NCBI RefSeq assembly: GCF_022605725.1
Contig: NC_065552.1
Span: 15,704,785-15,768,784, forward strand
Direction of reading: 5' to 3'
Source of the DNA: Anthonomus grandis grandis
Lineage: Eukaryota; Arthropoda; Insecta; Coleoptera; Curculionidae
Length of the DNA: 64,000 bases
Under the pieces are notes generated by a model. The model did no database searches, was not told where the DNA came from, and worked only from the letters and a program-made list of their open reading frames with translations. The position numbers were made by a program, and so were the translations under genes. Below, piece after piece: positions 45,191 to 56,749 of this stretch; position 1 is the first letter of the stretch, and each line of letters opens with the position of its first letter.

Positions 45191-45356
45191 AAAGGTGAAT
45201 GTTGCCCCCGCTAAGGGGTTGAAGTTGTGGAGTTAAAAATATAAACAAAAAATCCTTTTTTCTAAAATCAAAAATTGACGAATCCGAGCATTTTTTATTT
45301 TTTTTTTTTTAAAAGAGCCCCAAACCTTGCGCCGGACTGTTTTCGATGGGCCACCC

Positions 45357-46369
45357 AAGCTTCATTACAGTTTGCAACCAAGTGTTGCAGCTGAGCAAAC
45401 TTTTACACTATAAATCAAAATTGAAATCTAATACATGATTTTTCCATTTCTCATAATCTTACACTAATACTAAAATAAAACACTTTTTTACTCTTTGGAT
45501 ACTTAAAAAAAATGCCAAAATTATTTTCGATATTTAATTACTGCTGTACTATTTACGATCTCAGTCTGGATATGCCACAATAAATAAATGTATTTATAAG
45601 TAGGTTATACAATCAGATGCAACGGAAAAAATTTTCGTCAAGACTTAAGTGTTATATAGTTTTTATTTTTTTGTCCTATTCGGATTATTTTTTTTAGCAG
45701 ACTGTCTATAATTATATAAATTTTAATTCATACACTCAATTTTTTAATAAAATTTTGAATTTGACTTATACGGGGTTAATCAAAGGGTGGTTTCTTTACC
45801 CTAACTTTGAAACATTCTGTGGAATAATTTAGTTACCAAATTTTCATAACACCTTGTTTTTCGGTTACAACCATGTCCTCTAACCAATTTGTGTTTTGGT
45901 TTATGTTAAAATGTGCCTTGGTTCTTAAGAGCGAAATGAATTTTCCACCCACAATTCACTACCTTTTCAAATATCATTATATTTAGGTGTTATTTTTTAA
46001 TACGACGAGGTGCCTTTAGTGCGATTACACTAATTCTATCATAATATCGACATTAATATTTATATCGACGTCCCAGTAGCACTGTATACGGAAGTTAAAA
46101 AAACGTTATAAATTACGATCTAGTTTTAGATGTATATGCGACCTATTTCTGGTCGCATTGAAAGTGGACCTCCATGAGCATGACTGGAGCAGATTTTAAT
46201 GCTTGTGGTATTGCGAAAACTCGTAGCGTCTGACCCACCCACAGTGAGCGGCTATGAACAGTGTCGGTACCCAGGAATCTCACAACTGATCTGTCCGTCA
46301 GCCCTAGAGATTATGGGAAAAGCAAAAATTCGACTAAATGGCTAGAGACACTCATGAACAATGCATACG
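45357..46369. other. No gene seen; possible decayed MITE end
   Basis: AT-rich. A string TATACGGGGTTAATCAAAGG near 45769 resembles a TIR next to TA, but no partner end was found. Confidence 0.4.
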
Positions 46370-47170
46370 CGGCTACTATTACCGCAGGAGATGAAGAAGC
46401 AGAATAACTGCATGAAGACATAAACTTCGACATGTGACTTCGCGACCTCTAATTCTCCTGTCAAGCATATCCCAAATCTGTTCTATAGAGTTGAGATCTA
46501 GCGAACACACTGACCAAGACATTTTATTGATACTAACTTCTTCTAGGTATTGCCTGACACACATTGCAAAATGTGGCCGCGGATTATTTGGCATTAGTAT
46601 AAATTCATTATCGATATATTAAGAAAATGGTACTAAGTAATTCGCTAATATCTCCTCAATATAGCAATGTGCAGTCAACGAACTATTCAGTGTGAGACTC
46701 TGGGGATATTCTAGATATGAACCTCGTGAACCATGGCCTACGCGGGGCTGAAAGCGCAGTCCGCAAATCTCTCTCCACTTTGACTTTTTGTTCTCTCTTG
46801 TCTGATGAGTTCACACAGTATCTCGACTCATCCGTAAAAAGAACATTACTCTATTGCCCCAAATCCCAATATAAATATTTCCTGTCTACCCATTCTGTGA
46901 CGTGAAATTAGTTTGGGCCCAGTTGCTGACTTTGCAAACCAAACTCATGTAATCTTCGACGAACTGCAAATACACTCTCATTGTTGCCTCGAACCTCATG
47001 AAGCCGATTTCTTATGTGCAGCGCTGTTAAATGATGATTCCGTAAAGGGGAATTCAAGGAAAATTCAGAAACCCACTTTTATTGACAACGTCAAGAAATT
47101 TAACCTGAGTCGCGTTTACTATCGGTTAATTGTTTCCAATGTAAAAACTAACTAAACAATAAAACATAAT
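46370..47170 (-). pseudogene. Tc1-like transposase remnant
   Basis: Minus strand: an RRRLHEFGLQS helix-turn-helix region near 46960, then VLFTDESRYCVNSSDKRE near 46845 (first catalytic Asp), a decayed middle, and PRPHFAMCVRQYLEE near 46580 (just after the second Asp). SLDLNSIEQIWDMLDRRIRGR near 46500 contains the Glu of DD34E. Residues between about 46630 and 46720 are mostly lost. No TIR was found. Confidence 0.82.
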
Positions 47171-47624
47171 TAAACTGACATGAAACGCAGTTCCTTTTAA
47201 ATACACATGGAATAATTTAGATGTTTAGAATTTTCTACATCGTTTTTGTCAATGCAGACCAACAATTTCACAAGAATACTGAGAGTCAAAGCAACAAATT
47301 CTCTAAAATGTACAACACGAAAATTTACAATAATATAACGTAAATTGGAGCCCTCAAACAAGACGAGCTATTAAAAAACAAGAAACTATAGGTGAAAATA
47401 GTAAACTAAGCATAAGTAGACTGAAAATAGAATAGAATAATAGATAATACGAGCAGAAAATTACAGAAACTTCGAGTATAATTAACGTATTTACATTTTC
47501 ATTATACTATATAAGAGTGAAAAAATTACAACGCCCTTTTCTATCAGTATATTAGTTTGTTGCATAATACAAGTATATTAACTGAATAGTGTTTGCAAGT
47601 TACTATAGTAGTGTATGTCAAATA
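47171..47624. other. No gene seen
   Basis: AT-rich spacer with nothing recognised. Confidence 0.55.
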
Positions 47625-47626
47625 TA

Positions 47627-49704
47627 CAGAGTGTCCCTGAAGAGTCCGTACAACATTCTAACGTTCTACCAGATAGAGTAGCACAGGTTAAAAAATGTCG
47701 ATTTAACCTAACTTCCTTTAGTCTAAAAAATTTGATAATGACCGATATACAATGTGTTAAATTTGAAAAAATAAATCACATTTTTCTTAATATTTTTCGA
47801 TGGCCCTTATGAATGATCACAAATTTTAGTGATCGTGGGTTTTTTAGGGTAAGAATCTTAAATGTATTAACGGTTTAGGTGTACAAAATAAAGCATTCGA
47901 TTACAGTTCAGAAAACTCTTTTTTTACGCTTGCTTAAAAAGCTTGCTTAAAAAGGGTTTATTGTGTAGATGGGCACAAAAATCAACAGTTTTCGTAAAAA
48001 ACCCATCTTAATGATGATGCAAAAGGTAAAGTTGATACAAATTAGAATTAATTGAAAGAGAGAGTTGACAGCTAATGCAGTGCAGTTGAAAATAAGTCAA
48101 TTTTAATAAACTTAGTACAACAAGTAAGTACATGTTATTAATAAATGAGATACAGGGTATTTTTATATTTTCTTAAAATTTTCTATTGCTCCTATTAAGT
48201 TTTAGGAATTTTTGTATTTGACTTCTTTTTGAAATGAGAAAACCAAATTTATTAACGCTTTACTTGTATTTTCTACAAGGATGCAACAAGAAACATTAGT
48301 ATGACTTTTTATGATTTTAGTAATACTAAATAAAAATAAAATTTCTACTGAAAATAGACAATCTTGCTGAATGCAATCAATAGCTAATTTTGTTCAATTA
48401 ATTTTTTAATTAATTGAACTGCCTTAAAAGCTGTTCAAAATAAATACCCTTAAAGCTTTCGTATAAATGACATTTTAACTCTAACTTAGTTTTTTTGATT
48501 TTTTTTGTGTTCCAATTACTAATAATCTATGTGGTGGTATTTTTTCCATAAATGGCTACTGATGGATACAGTAATGCCGAAATGACTATATATTAGTAGT
48601 ATATAGATTTTCTCAGGGAAATGGTCAAGAATTTGTAAGGATGTACCGCGATAGGTTTTTGAATAGATGCACACCCAACCACCAAACTTTTCACGTACCT
48701 AAAGACGTCTTCGTGAGACAATAACGTTTGCTCCCGTTATGACTGATTTTGGATAATCTAACTACATAAGAACCTCTTGGAATAGAAACACGATTTTTTT
48801 CAAAATACATTATCACTATTATTGGAGAATTTAACTTTAGTGAAGAAATATGTAGCTAATACAGGGGGCTTCTTTATTATTCTGCTTATGTTTGAGCCTT
48901 CTTACATTAGCAGTATTCAAATGGAATATTACACCAATGGATTATTTGCTCTGGGGCACCCTAGTAAAGTAGTTACAAATTTTTTATTTAGTATTATCTT
49001 ATTGTTTTATTGGTACTCTGTCAACAATAGCGATGATCTGTGGTGACGAATTGAGTGGAGCACAAATCATTTTAGAACTACTGCAAAAGTACATCAATTT
49101 TCTGCACAGAATTAATCTTTGCATGCACGTAGGTGGTGATCAGGTGGTGATCACTTCTTTGAAGGCAGTTAAATATTGTAGATCTTTTGTAATCTTTTCG
49201 TATGGTATTTTTATTTACGAGTTTATAAGTTTTTACAAAAATCTTTAACACATATTGTAGAAAAAGTAATAAGAAGTTTCTACTTTTCGAATTTACATTT
49301 TATAAAAAACCTTACCGACATATCGAAGGTCTATCCTTTTAAAGAAGAACAGGTAGGAAAAAATATTTTTCAAACAAAAAGTGAGTGACATACCGTGGAA
49401 CAAAAAGGTTTTAGCGATGTAACTATAATCTAATGCCAGCTTATGGCGATCTCTAGAAGATACACATAAATCATTAATAAATTTAAATTTCTCATATCAA
49501 AGAAACCCCGATAAAAAAATAAATGTAAGTTAAAATTTAAAGAGAGCAATCTAAAATAATTAAGAAAAATGTGATTTATTGGTAATTATTTAAGATCCTG
49601 TATGTCGATTATTATCAAGTTTTGGGCAAGTTAGGTTAAGTTGACTTACTTTTACTTGTACTTTATCTGATAGAATATTGTACAGACCCTTTAGGGACAC
49701 CCTA
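47627..49704 (+). mobile_element. Mariner E, decayed mariner-like element
   Basis: The ends carry about 90-bp inverted repeats: left CAGAGTGTCCCTGAAG, right complement AGGGTGTCCCTAAAGG, with GTACAA-ATTCTA and TTAACCTAACTT shared further in. TA flanks the left end (47625-47626). A short tandem duplication (GCTTGCTTAAAAA twice) lies at about 47930-47957. Only fragments of transposase remain. Confidence 0.8.
48590..49190 (+). pseudogene. Mariner-like transposase fragments
   Basis: Two ends of the gene survive. Near 48640, DVPRYRFLNRCTPNHQTF matches the YRERFPNR-PNHQTF part of the DUF4817 domain. Near 48920 a decayed NITPMDYLLWGTL corresponds to the third catalytic block, and near 49080-49150 a C-terminal INLCMHVGGDQV matches the RL-LC---GGHFEH tail. 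The first two catalytic blocks are gone, so a large internal deletion has occurred. The third-block Asp itself is retained. Confidence 0.7.
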
Positions 49705-49706
49705 TA

Positions 49707-50126
49707 TTTATTTAACATTTCCTTAGATAATTTACAATGATGACAAACTATGAAAAATGATAAATTGTATACATTAGTCTTTATTTAAATCAAAAATTAT
49801 AAGAAAGTATACTTTATATATTAAATATAAATGTAGTTCCCATTTAAAAAATATAACTTATGATATGTAACAAAAATAACAAGTGTCTTGAACAAACTAT
49901 ATATATTTATACATTTGATCCGATATACCCTGTATCTGACTATTGGGAAAGTCAACTAAAATAAAAACATGTATTCGGTGTAGGTACTAAAATAGCATCT
50001 TATTACAATTCTGTTTAATTTTCTATTTAATAAACTCAAGCTTTAGTTTTTCTATGAATTTATTATAGTTAATCTCCTCTTCTAGAACTAATTAGACAGA
50101 TAATTTTATTTCTTATGTAATGATTA
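49707..50126. other. No gene seen
   Basis: AT-rich spacer. Confidence 0.55.
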
Positions 50127-50128
50127 TA

Positions 50129-50958
50129 CAGTCAGTCAAAATGAAACTCGTACACCTAAGGTGTCTTTTACATTCTGTACAAATAACGTGCAAAATATTT
50201 CTAACTATAGAACAAAGAAACAAAATCTATAAGAACAAAATCTACGAGCCACAGTAAAGCACGGAGGTGGTTCAGTCATGGTCTGGGGGTGTATGTCAGC
50301 TGCAGGTCCTGGAAATCTACATTTTATAGAGGGTATAATGGATAATAACATGTATAGGCAAGCGCCCGAAAATTCCGAATTGAGAAAAAATTTAAATTCT
50401 ACCAGGACAATGATCCAAAGCATGAGGCACAGAAAGTAAAGAATTGGTTGCTCCATAACTGTCCAAAAGTACTTGAAACTCCACCGCAGAGTCCAGATAT
50501 TAATGTCATTGAAAACTTATGGTCACATTTGAAAGTTGCTATAAAATACCATGAAATTTCAAACAAAGAGCAATTAAAAGTAGTGATTCAAGAAGAATGG
50601 TCTAAAATATCACCCGAATATTGTGAAAAATTGATGCAATCAATGCCCAATCGTTTAGCAGATGTTATAAAAAATAAAGGACTTCCAACAAAATATTAAT
50701 CTCTTTTTTATTTTTTTTTCCTGTATATTTTTAATGGTGTACGAGTTTCATTTTGAGTTGTAAAATTGATTGTAAATTTAATTTTCTCATTTTTCTTAAA
50801 ACTTCTTTTTGTGAAAAATATATTTTTACTTTTATTTTGTCTTTCAAAGGCCATCATATAAAATGTATATATTATTTTTTTTATGTAAGTAAAAAATATT
50901 TTTTTGTAAACAAATAAATAAAATGTAAGGGGTGTACGAGTTTCATTTTGACTGACTG
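50129..50958 (+). mobile_element. Deletion derivative of a Tc1-like element
   Basis: TA (50127-50128 and 50959-50960) flanks an 830-bp element with perfect 28-bp TIRs that begin CAGTCAGTCAAAATGAAAC. An extra inner copy of 21 bases of the right repeat is at 50736-50756, about 195 bp inside the right end. About half of a normal Tc1 element is missing on the 5' side. Perfect TIRs suggest it is young or was recently mobile in trans. Confidence 0.95.
50205..50699 (+). pseudogene. Tc1-like transposase, C-terminal half
   Basis: The DNA-binding domain and first catalytic Asp are absent. It starts in EQRNKIYKNKIYEP, continues through the decayed KHGGGSVMVWGCMSAAGPG block, and then reads FYQDNDPKHEAQKVKNWLL (second Asp) and TPPQSPDINVIENLW (Glu), DD34E spacing. 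Two frameshifts lie near 50370 and 50440. The C-terminus from 50448 to TAA at 50697-50699 is intact and ends LADVIKNKGLPTKY, like a normal Tc1 transposase. Confidence 0.92.
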
Positions 50959-50999
50959 TATATATCTCTGAAATAAACAATTGTATAATTTAACTTTTG

Positions 51000-52910
51000 A
51001 ACGTCATTTTTAATTTTATAAATCAATTTTGCTTTCTCTAACTCAAGAATTTGCCTAGTGTAGTTTATTTTTATTGCGTTTCATATTAAAGTCACTTTTT
51101 CATAAGTTGTGCAACTAAACACACGTGGCTCGAATAACCTTAAACTGTTTTTACAACCCTATTTTGCACCAATTTGGTTATTCATTTTTGAGTTTTTAAA
51201 ACGTTTAGATTTTAACTGTAAATATAAGTTGGTCGTTGGCTATACGTTAATAAATTAACTTAAAATCAAGTAGATCGGTGCCTTCTCAAGCGTTGTTTAA
51301 AATTTTACTTTCGATGATATTTGAGAAATAGTAAATTCCTAAACTAAATAATTAATTGTGGTTAATATGATGGGTACTTGCAGACAACAGCTATAATATA
51401 TATATAGCTGTAATATATATATATATATTATAGTAGTGATAACTATTCACCATGATGGCTTGCATCATTTTGCTCAAGATTCTAAATACTATTTTATTTG
51501 CAGAAAATTAAGCTCTGATCAAACCAAATTTGGCAACGAATTTCACTTTACTGGCATACTACTGCTTTATGCCAAAAAAAATCGCGGGCCTTAAATCCGT
51601 TGCGAAATAGCCATCATTAAACAAAAACATAAATTATTAAAAAAAACTTGATTTTGCTTCAAATTATATTTTTAATGTCAATCGAACTAAACGTCATACT
51701 TACCACCATTACTTTTAAAAAACAAATTTAGTTAGGACAGCCTTTAAAAATGCAATTTTAATAGTTGTTTAGGTTTTAAAATTTAATGGCCGACCACGTT
51801 TTCCAGCAAGTCAGCTTTAAACATGGCGTCGTAGTATAGTAGGTATCAACACAATCTCAGTTGTGAGACATCTAAAAAATTTACTAAATTTAAGCAATGA
51901 TTTGCCAAACAACTAACTTTATACCCCAAAAAGCAACCGATGTTGCAAAACTGTTGCTGCACGACCAAAAAACGACTGTTAAAACCTTTTCTTCTGCCAT
52001 CTAAATTGTCAGTTGTCAATTGTCATATAATCTTTTGTTTATATTAAAAATGTTTATGTTTTAACTAAAAAATCTTAAGATTAGGTTTAGTATTACAAGG
52101 TTGGGTAGACGACAATAAAATGTTTGACGTAACCATAGTTAAAAGATAAAAATTTTTAGAATGTCGTTCTTATTCCCAAAATATTTACTATTTCCATTTC
52201 GATCGGATAAACGTTGTAATGATGACGTCGCTTAACTAAAGTCAAGATCAACATTAAGACGACATAGTCCAGTAATTTGGAAAAAGTCATTTCCTAAGTA
52301 ACCAATTTTCACACGAGATGCATCGTCAATTTTGATGCATTATGTGGTTGTCGTCGGTAAAACGCTACTTGGGATCGTTCAAACTTTCTAAAGATCAGCA
52401 TTTTTTGGCGATGCTAATTCAATAGTTATATAAATGAAGTGGTAAATGTAATAACTATTTATTGTAAACATTTTAAAGTGTTCTGATGTTTTATTCTGCT
52501 TTTAGGTTAGTCTAAATATTTCAGCAACCTAATAAGTTATACAATTAAAGGTATTCATTTAAATAAATTCTACCTCTGAAGCTTCATTTCCCTTCTGTAA
52601 CAGAAAACCAGTTAAAGATAGCAACGTCGTGTCAGGTCTTTTACTACAAGATGTAACTAAATATTTTGCCAGACATATCTCCGAAATTTAAAATGTAAAT
52701 TCGAAGGTGTCACATTTCGCGTTCAAGGCGCAAGATGCACGACAAACGGAGGATAGTGCATTTTGCCTTTTTATTCCGTTCCTAAAAGTGTAAATAGATG
52801 GTAATGACATGCTGTAAGGGATAAGACGAATGACTTCTACAAAGTTGAGAGAGCTGTACTATTATAAAAATTTAAATGTCGCAGTCTCATATTAAAACCT
52901 TTTTCCGCAG
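51000..52910. other. No gene seen; AT microsatellite inside
   Basis: An (AT)n tract with AGCTATAATATATATATAGC symmetry is at about 51389-51437. The rest is AT-rich without recognised coding, running up to the acceptor-like site at 52910. Confidence 0.5.
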
Positions 52911-53281
52911 GTGCTATATTAAGAAAAAATATTTTAGATAATAAAACTCTGTTGTCAAATGAATTGCAACAGAGAAAAGGCGAAATCCGCAGATTGATAG
53001 GTGTATATTTCAACAGTGGCGTTCAAAGCTCTGTCGATAATCCTTCAATAAGAGTTTGGAAAGGGCGCACATATCTGACGCTAAGATTGATTGATGGAAC
53101 TTCACTGATTGAGCCCTATAGGGAAAAGAATTGCAATAATAGTTGGATTAAGAACTCGACGGACATGGGCTATTTATATGCCTTAAGTGGAAACAATAAG
53201 TCTCTTGTGGGTTTAAAAAGGGAACAGATGAAACTTAATAAATGTTATTACTCTAATTTTAAATACCTTAGATTTTTATAG
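52911..53281 (+). CDS. Tentative terminal exon of a host gene
   Basis: A pyrimidine-rich acceptor (CTTTTTCCGCAG) ends at 52910. The open frame that follows encodes about 123 residues (first two bases complete a codon) and stops at TAG 53279-53281. AATAAA at 53326-53331, 45 bp later, could be the polyadenylation signal. Readable segments include RKGEIRRLIGVYFNSGVQ, IRVWKGRTYLTLRLIDGTS and LVGLKREQMKLNKC. No transposon, signal-peptide or membrane pattern is present, and I do not recognise the family. The frame is also open for about 37 bases upstream, so an exon is likely but not certain. Confidence 0.5.
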
Positions 53282-54330
53282 TTCCTACTTATTATACATG
53301 CGTTAAACTCAATTATTTACTTGTTAATAAAACTTTAGTAAAAATCTTATTTTAACAATATTAGCAAAGAAATGGGAACTAATAAATAACCCTATAAGAT
53401 TATTCCAAATATAACAAGCCATAAAATTTACCTTTATTTTGCAAAAAGGAATAAGCTTTTTGACATACTATCACTACAAAATTAAACTGTATAATTAAAA
53501 AAATGACATAGGTTTTTATCTGATTATGATTACATTTCTAGTAGAAAATTCACATAGTGAAGTTCAATAATTTTGCTGCTGCAAGCACGACATTAACGAA
53601 TATTTAAATTATGCTTTTAACGAGATAATTAAGGAAATTTTGACCATGGTGTCTCAGCCAATCTGTAGAGCATTACGCACGCTGCTTTTGTAAAAGTTTT
53701 AAAAATACTTCTGAAATCTAAAATTTAGTTTCATTAGTTTTTAACAGCTTAAAAATAGTGGTATATAAAACTTGCCAAGTTTCGACTCCTTCATTTTATT
53801 GGTAATCCATGACATATGTACTGTTATGTATTTGCCAAGTTTACTCTAAATATTTTATCATTTAAATAAAAGTAGAGTAACTATTGATACATGTTAATAT
53901 ATTTTCACGTGCAATATTTCACGTGTTGCTTTAAGGAAAATATGTAAAATTTGCGACACTCTATATATATAAGTACTGCTAGCGCTTATCAAAGTTTTAA
54001 AGTACGAACTATACTAAAATCGATCAACTTCTATAAAAAAGCGAACCCAAATTAAATAATAAAAGTTTTTTGTATAGAAGAAATCTATGATCTTTCGACA
54101 ATCTGCAAAGTTATTTTTTACAGAAAATTTAAAATATCTGAAAAACTATTTCCTTTAGGTATAAGTTATATCATATATATAATTTATTTAGATTTTTACA
54201 TAGATATTAAAACTATAATAATATAAAGTATGTTCCATTGAAATTAGCGAAGGTAATATAAAATAATTCGCTATAAGTCGAAATGCCAAAACTATAAATA
54301 TATTTTAGTTGTATGTTCCCTTTACATTGC
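53282..54330. other. No gene seen
   Basis: AT-rich sequence downstream of the candidate terminal exon. Nothing recognised. Confidence 0.5.
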
Positions 54331-55131
54331 TTATTTATTTATTTCATCTATTAGTGTTAACAAGTAAAAATTACTCTTACACGAGTTAAAAAAAAAAGAA
54401 AATTCACAAAAGCAATATTCTAAAAAGAAAAAATACAATAAAACTTTTACACAGCACAATAAAAAACAAATATTCACATATAAAATGACGCAATATTAAC
54501 AGAGTAAAACCAAAAAATAACACAGAACACAAAGCAAAGTCCAACCAGCTTACATATTAGTAAAATTGAACCGGAGGTATTATTTTTTTCCTCAAGAGAG
54601 TAAAAGGCATGTTCAATTAAATAGTTCCCAATCTTGACCTTGAATGCAACAAGAAACAGGTCCCTTACATAGAGAGGCAACACATTAAAAAACTGAATTC
54701 TTCGATATTACTGCACCAAGGATCTATGGTTTCTAGATTGGTGAGAATGAATATCAGCATGAGTCATAAGCCACGAATGGTGCCCCTGGCATACAGTAAG
54801 CATTGCAAGATATGGGCACACGGTAACCTAAGAATACCTAGCGTCTTGAATTCCAACTTGCAGCATTCTCTGTAGTCGAGACCAGCAATTACTCTCACGC
54901 TTCCAAGTTAAACCTGTATCCAATATGATAAACGGAAGGTTAGTATTTCATTTAGAGCTTGACGACAAGGACCGCAGTCGGAAGAGAAAAAAGTATATTC
55001 TTGGTTTTATTCAAGCATAACCGATTTTACACGGCCCATTCTTTAAGTCCAGTCCATGACTGATCAGCCGTAATGCCAAAACTAGATAGACTACTGTCAA
55101 TAATTAAAGATGTTGTGTCATCAGCATATAG
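54331..55131 (-). pseudogene. Jockey-like retrotransposon, 3' part (split by insertion)
   Basis: Read on the minus strand from 55131, it opens exactly with YADDTTSLIIDSS (catalytic YADD at 55117-55128). WTGLKEWAV, YRECCKLEFKTLGILRLPC and the ORF2 C-terminus LNVLPLYVRDLFLVAFKVKI then IGNYLIEHAFYSLEE follow. A (TAAA)-type tail ends it at about 54331. It has several frameshifts. The matching 5' part is at 58886-59850; the two join in frame at the insertion point. Confidence 0.9.
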
Positions 55132-55606
55132 AGCTTCTAGAAATTTGGCGAAGTGTTGCAAATGTGAAAAAGCATTTACAGATAAATGCAAGTTTGTCGA
55201 CTGTGATGGCTGTAGGCAACAATTCCATTATGAATGTTCAGATCTGACTAGTTCGGAGATCAGAGTCACAGAATTGAAGAATAAACGTAGTTTAAAATAT
55301 TTTTGTACTCTCTGCCTTGAGGGTTTAAAGCTCATCCCGGTTCTTCAGAGGCGTATTGAATCTTTGAAGGGAAAACTTAGCTCATTAGAAGCCAACATGA
55401 CCACCCAGTTTAGTGAGGTTATTGATAAAGTAAGTGATCTGCACAATAACCAACAGCAAGTCAATAATATAGCACCTAGTACTTCTCAATCCCAGGTCAA
55501 CGTCAGCAATGATTTAATGCAAGAGGTCGCGGATCGACAGAGGAGAATGAATATTATCATGCTGTTTAATATAGAAATCTTACCCCACACTTTAGAAATT
55601 ACCTAA
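55132..55606 (+). pseudogene. Retrotransposon ORF1, PHD-finger portion (5'-truncated)
   Basis: From about 55136 the frame reads SRNLAKCCKCEKAFTDKCKF, then a C4HC3-like PHD finger: C-K-C, C-DGC, FHYEC, and after a loop YFCTLC. A likely coiled coil follows (LQRRIESLKGKLSSLEANMT), then a polar linker. The frame ends at TAA 55604-55606 and ORF1 continues in another frame from 55643. Upstream codons 55073-55131 belong to the interrupted element on the other strand, so the ATG at 55073 is not the true start. PHD fingers of this type are known in CR1-like ORF1 proteins. Confidence 0.85.
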
Positions 55607-55642
55607 ATATTTAATCTTCTAAGCTCAGTTACTGGCAAGCAA

Positions 55643-56749
55643 GTGCATGTCTCAGAAGTAATTAAGTTGGACAGACCAAATAGTAAAGGTTGTAAATGTC
55701 TCAAGATAGTTCTATCAAACAATTCTGATGTAACCAATGTACTAAAGAACCGAAAGAGGTTTAGCTCTGCTAAGGCGGTTTACGTTGAGGCTGACCTCAC
55801 TCCTAGTCAGAGAAGTGGTCTGCAAAAGGTCAAGGACGTACTTGAGCATCGGCGATCCAATGGAGAAACAAATCTGTACATTAAGTTTGAGAATCCTTCC
55901 AGCACTTCACATCTACGTCTTTGTTATCAAAATGTACTTGGCCTCCGCACCAAGACTGATAAGCTTTATACAGGGATCTCCGTGTGCGATTTTGACATCA
56001 TTGCCTTCACCAAAACGTGGCTTCAACTAGATATTTTCGACTCTGAATTGTGTCCAGAAACATTTAGAGTGCTCAGATCTGACAGACAGCTGAATAGAGT
56101 GGCCGCTACTCGTGGTGGTGGCTGCTTGGTCGCAGCTTCTCACAACATCCACCTAGAGAGGGTTATCTTGGAAGACATCCTTAACTCCACACCACTTATA
56201 CATATTTTAAGTTGTAAGCTCACTTATGGTTATTTTGTATTTTATTTATTTGTAATCTATGTCCCTCCTTGCACAACCGAGAGAGACTTTGAGACCTTGT
56301 GTGAAACAATTATGTCACTGAATCTGGTCCACACAAAATGCGTTATGATTGTTGGAGATTTTAATGTTCCGTCCTATCAGACAACCGAAGCTAGCAGTGT
56401 CAAGTGCAAGCTTTTGACCAACCTATGCGAGATCCTTGGTCTTAAGCAGTTTAACAATATTCCAAATGTTAATAATAGGCTTCTTAACTTGGTTTTTTCA
56501 AATTTCGACGTCAGTGTAATCAAAAGTATATCACCGCTTATTGACGAAGATTTGCATCATCCTGCTTTGACAATTTCTTTTAAATTGGCTTCCCCTCATA
56601 TATATAATCCTTCTATAAGTTCAAATAATCTACAGCAGTTTAACTTCAGAAAAGCAGACTTTCCACTCATGTATAATTTGTTGCTTGATACAGACTGGTT
56701 GTCCGTCTTGCAGTCTTCTGACGTTGACAGCGCTTGCAAGGAACTTTAA
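55643..56749 (+). pseudogene. ORF1 C-terminus fused in frame to AP endonuclease
   Basis: Residues 1-90 (KIVLSNNSDVTNVLKNRKRF, VYVEADLTPSQRSGLQKVKD, then LYIKF) are the end of ORF1, an RNA-binding type domain. The same frame then passes directly into the endonuclease: LRLCYQNVLGLRTKTD near 55910, DIIAFTKTWL (normally TETWL, so the catalytic Glu is Lys), VGDFNVP near 56354 and DEDLHHPALTI (normally a D-H pair) near 56543. Normally the two are separate reading frames; a deletion seems to have joined them. It stops with TAA at 56747-56749. Catalytic changes and the fusion indicate a non-functional protein. Confidence 0.85.

Larger units (their letters stand above)
43932..45356 (+). mobile_element. 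Mariner D, DD41D-type element
   Basis: The ends are inverted copies: left TGGTGGCCCATGAAAA then AAGGTTTGGGG, right complement GGGTGGCCCATCGAAAA then AAGGTTTGGGG. Similarity extends about 70 bp inward with indels. The transposase is closest to those of mariners A and B. A 48-bp inverted-duplication insertion lies inside it at 44775-44822. Confidence 0.82.

Noticed and set aside
48822..49046. 74-codon hydrophobic plus-strand frame that looks membrane-like
   Set aside because: The recognisable mariner residues are in other frames here; the hydrophobicity reflects T-rich codons.
50708..50980. 90-codon minus-strand frame
   Set aside because: It covers the 3' non-coding part and TIR of the Tc1 derivative; Lys/Phe-rich composition is from AT-rich DNA.
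51389..51437. AT-rich symmetric tract as a functional hairpin
   Set aside because: A simple (AT)n microsatellite explains the symmetry.
42038..53281. Direct splicing of the 42038-42099 exon to the 52911 exon
   Set aside because: Phases do not fit: the first leaves two bases and the second needs one. If both are real, other exons or separate genes are required.
55073..55131. ATG at 55073 as start of the PHD-finger protein
   Set aside because: These bases are the antisense of the interrupted jockey-like element (its YADD region). The inserted element begins at about 55132.
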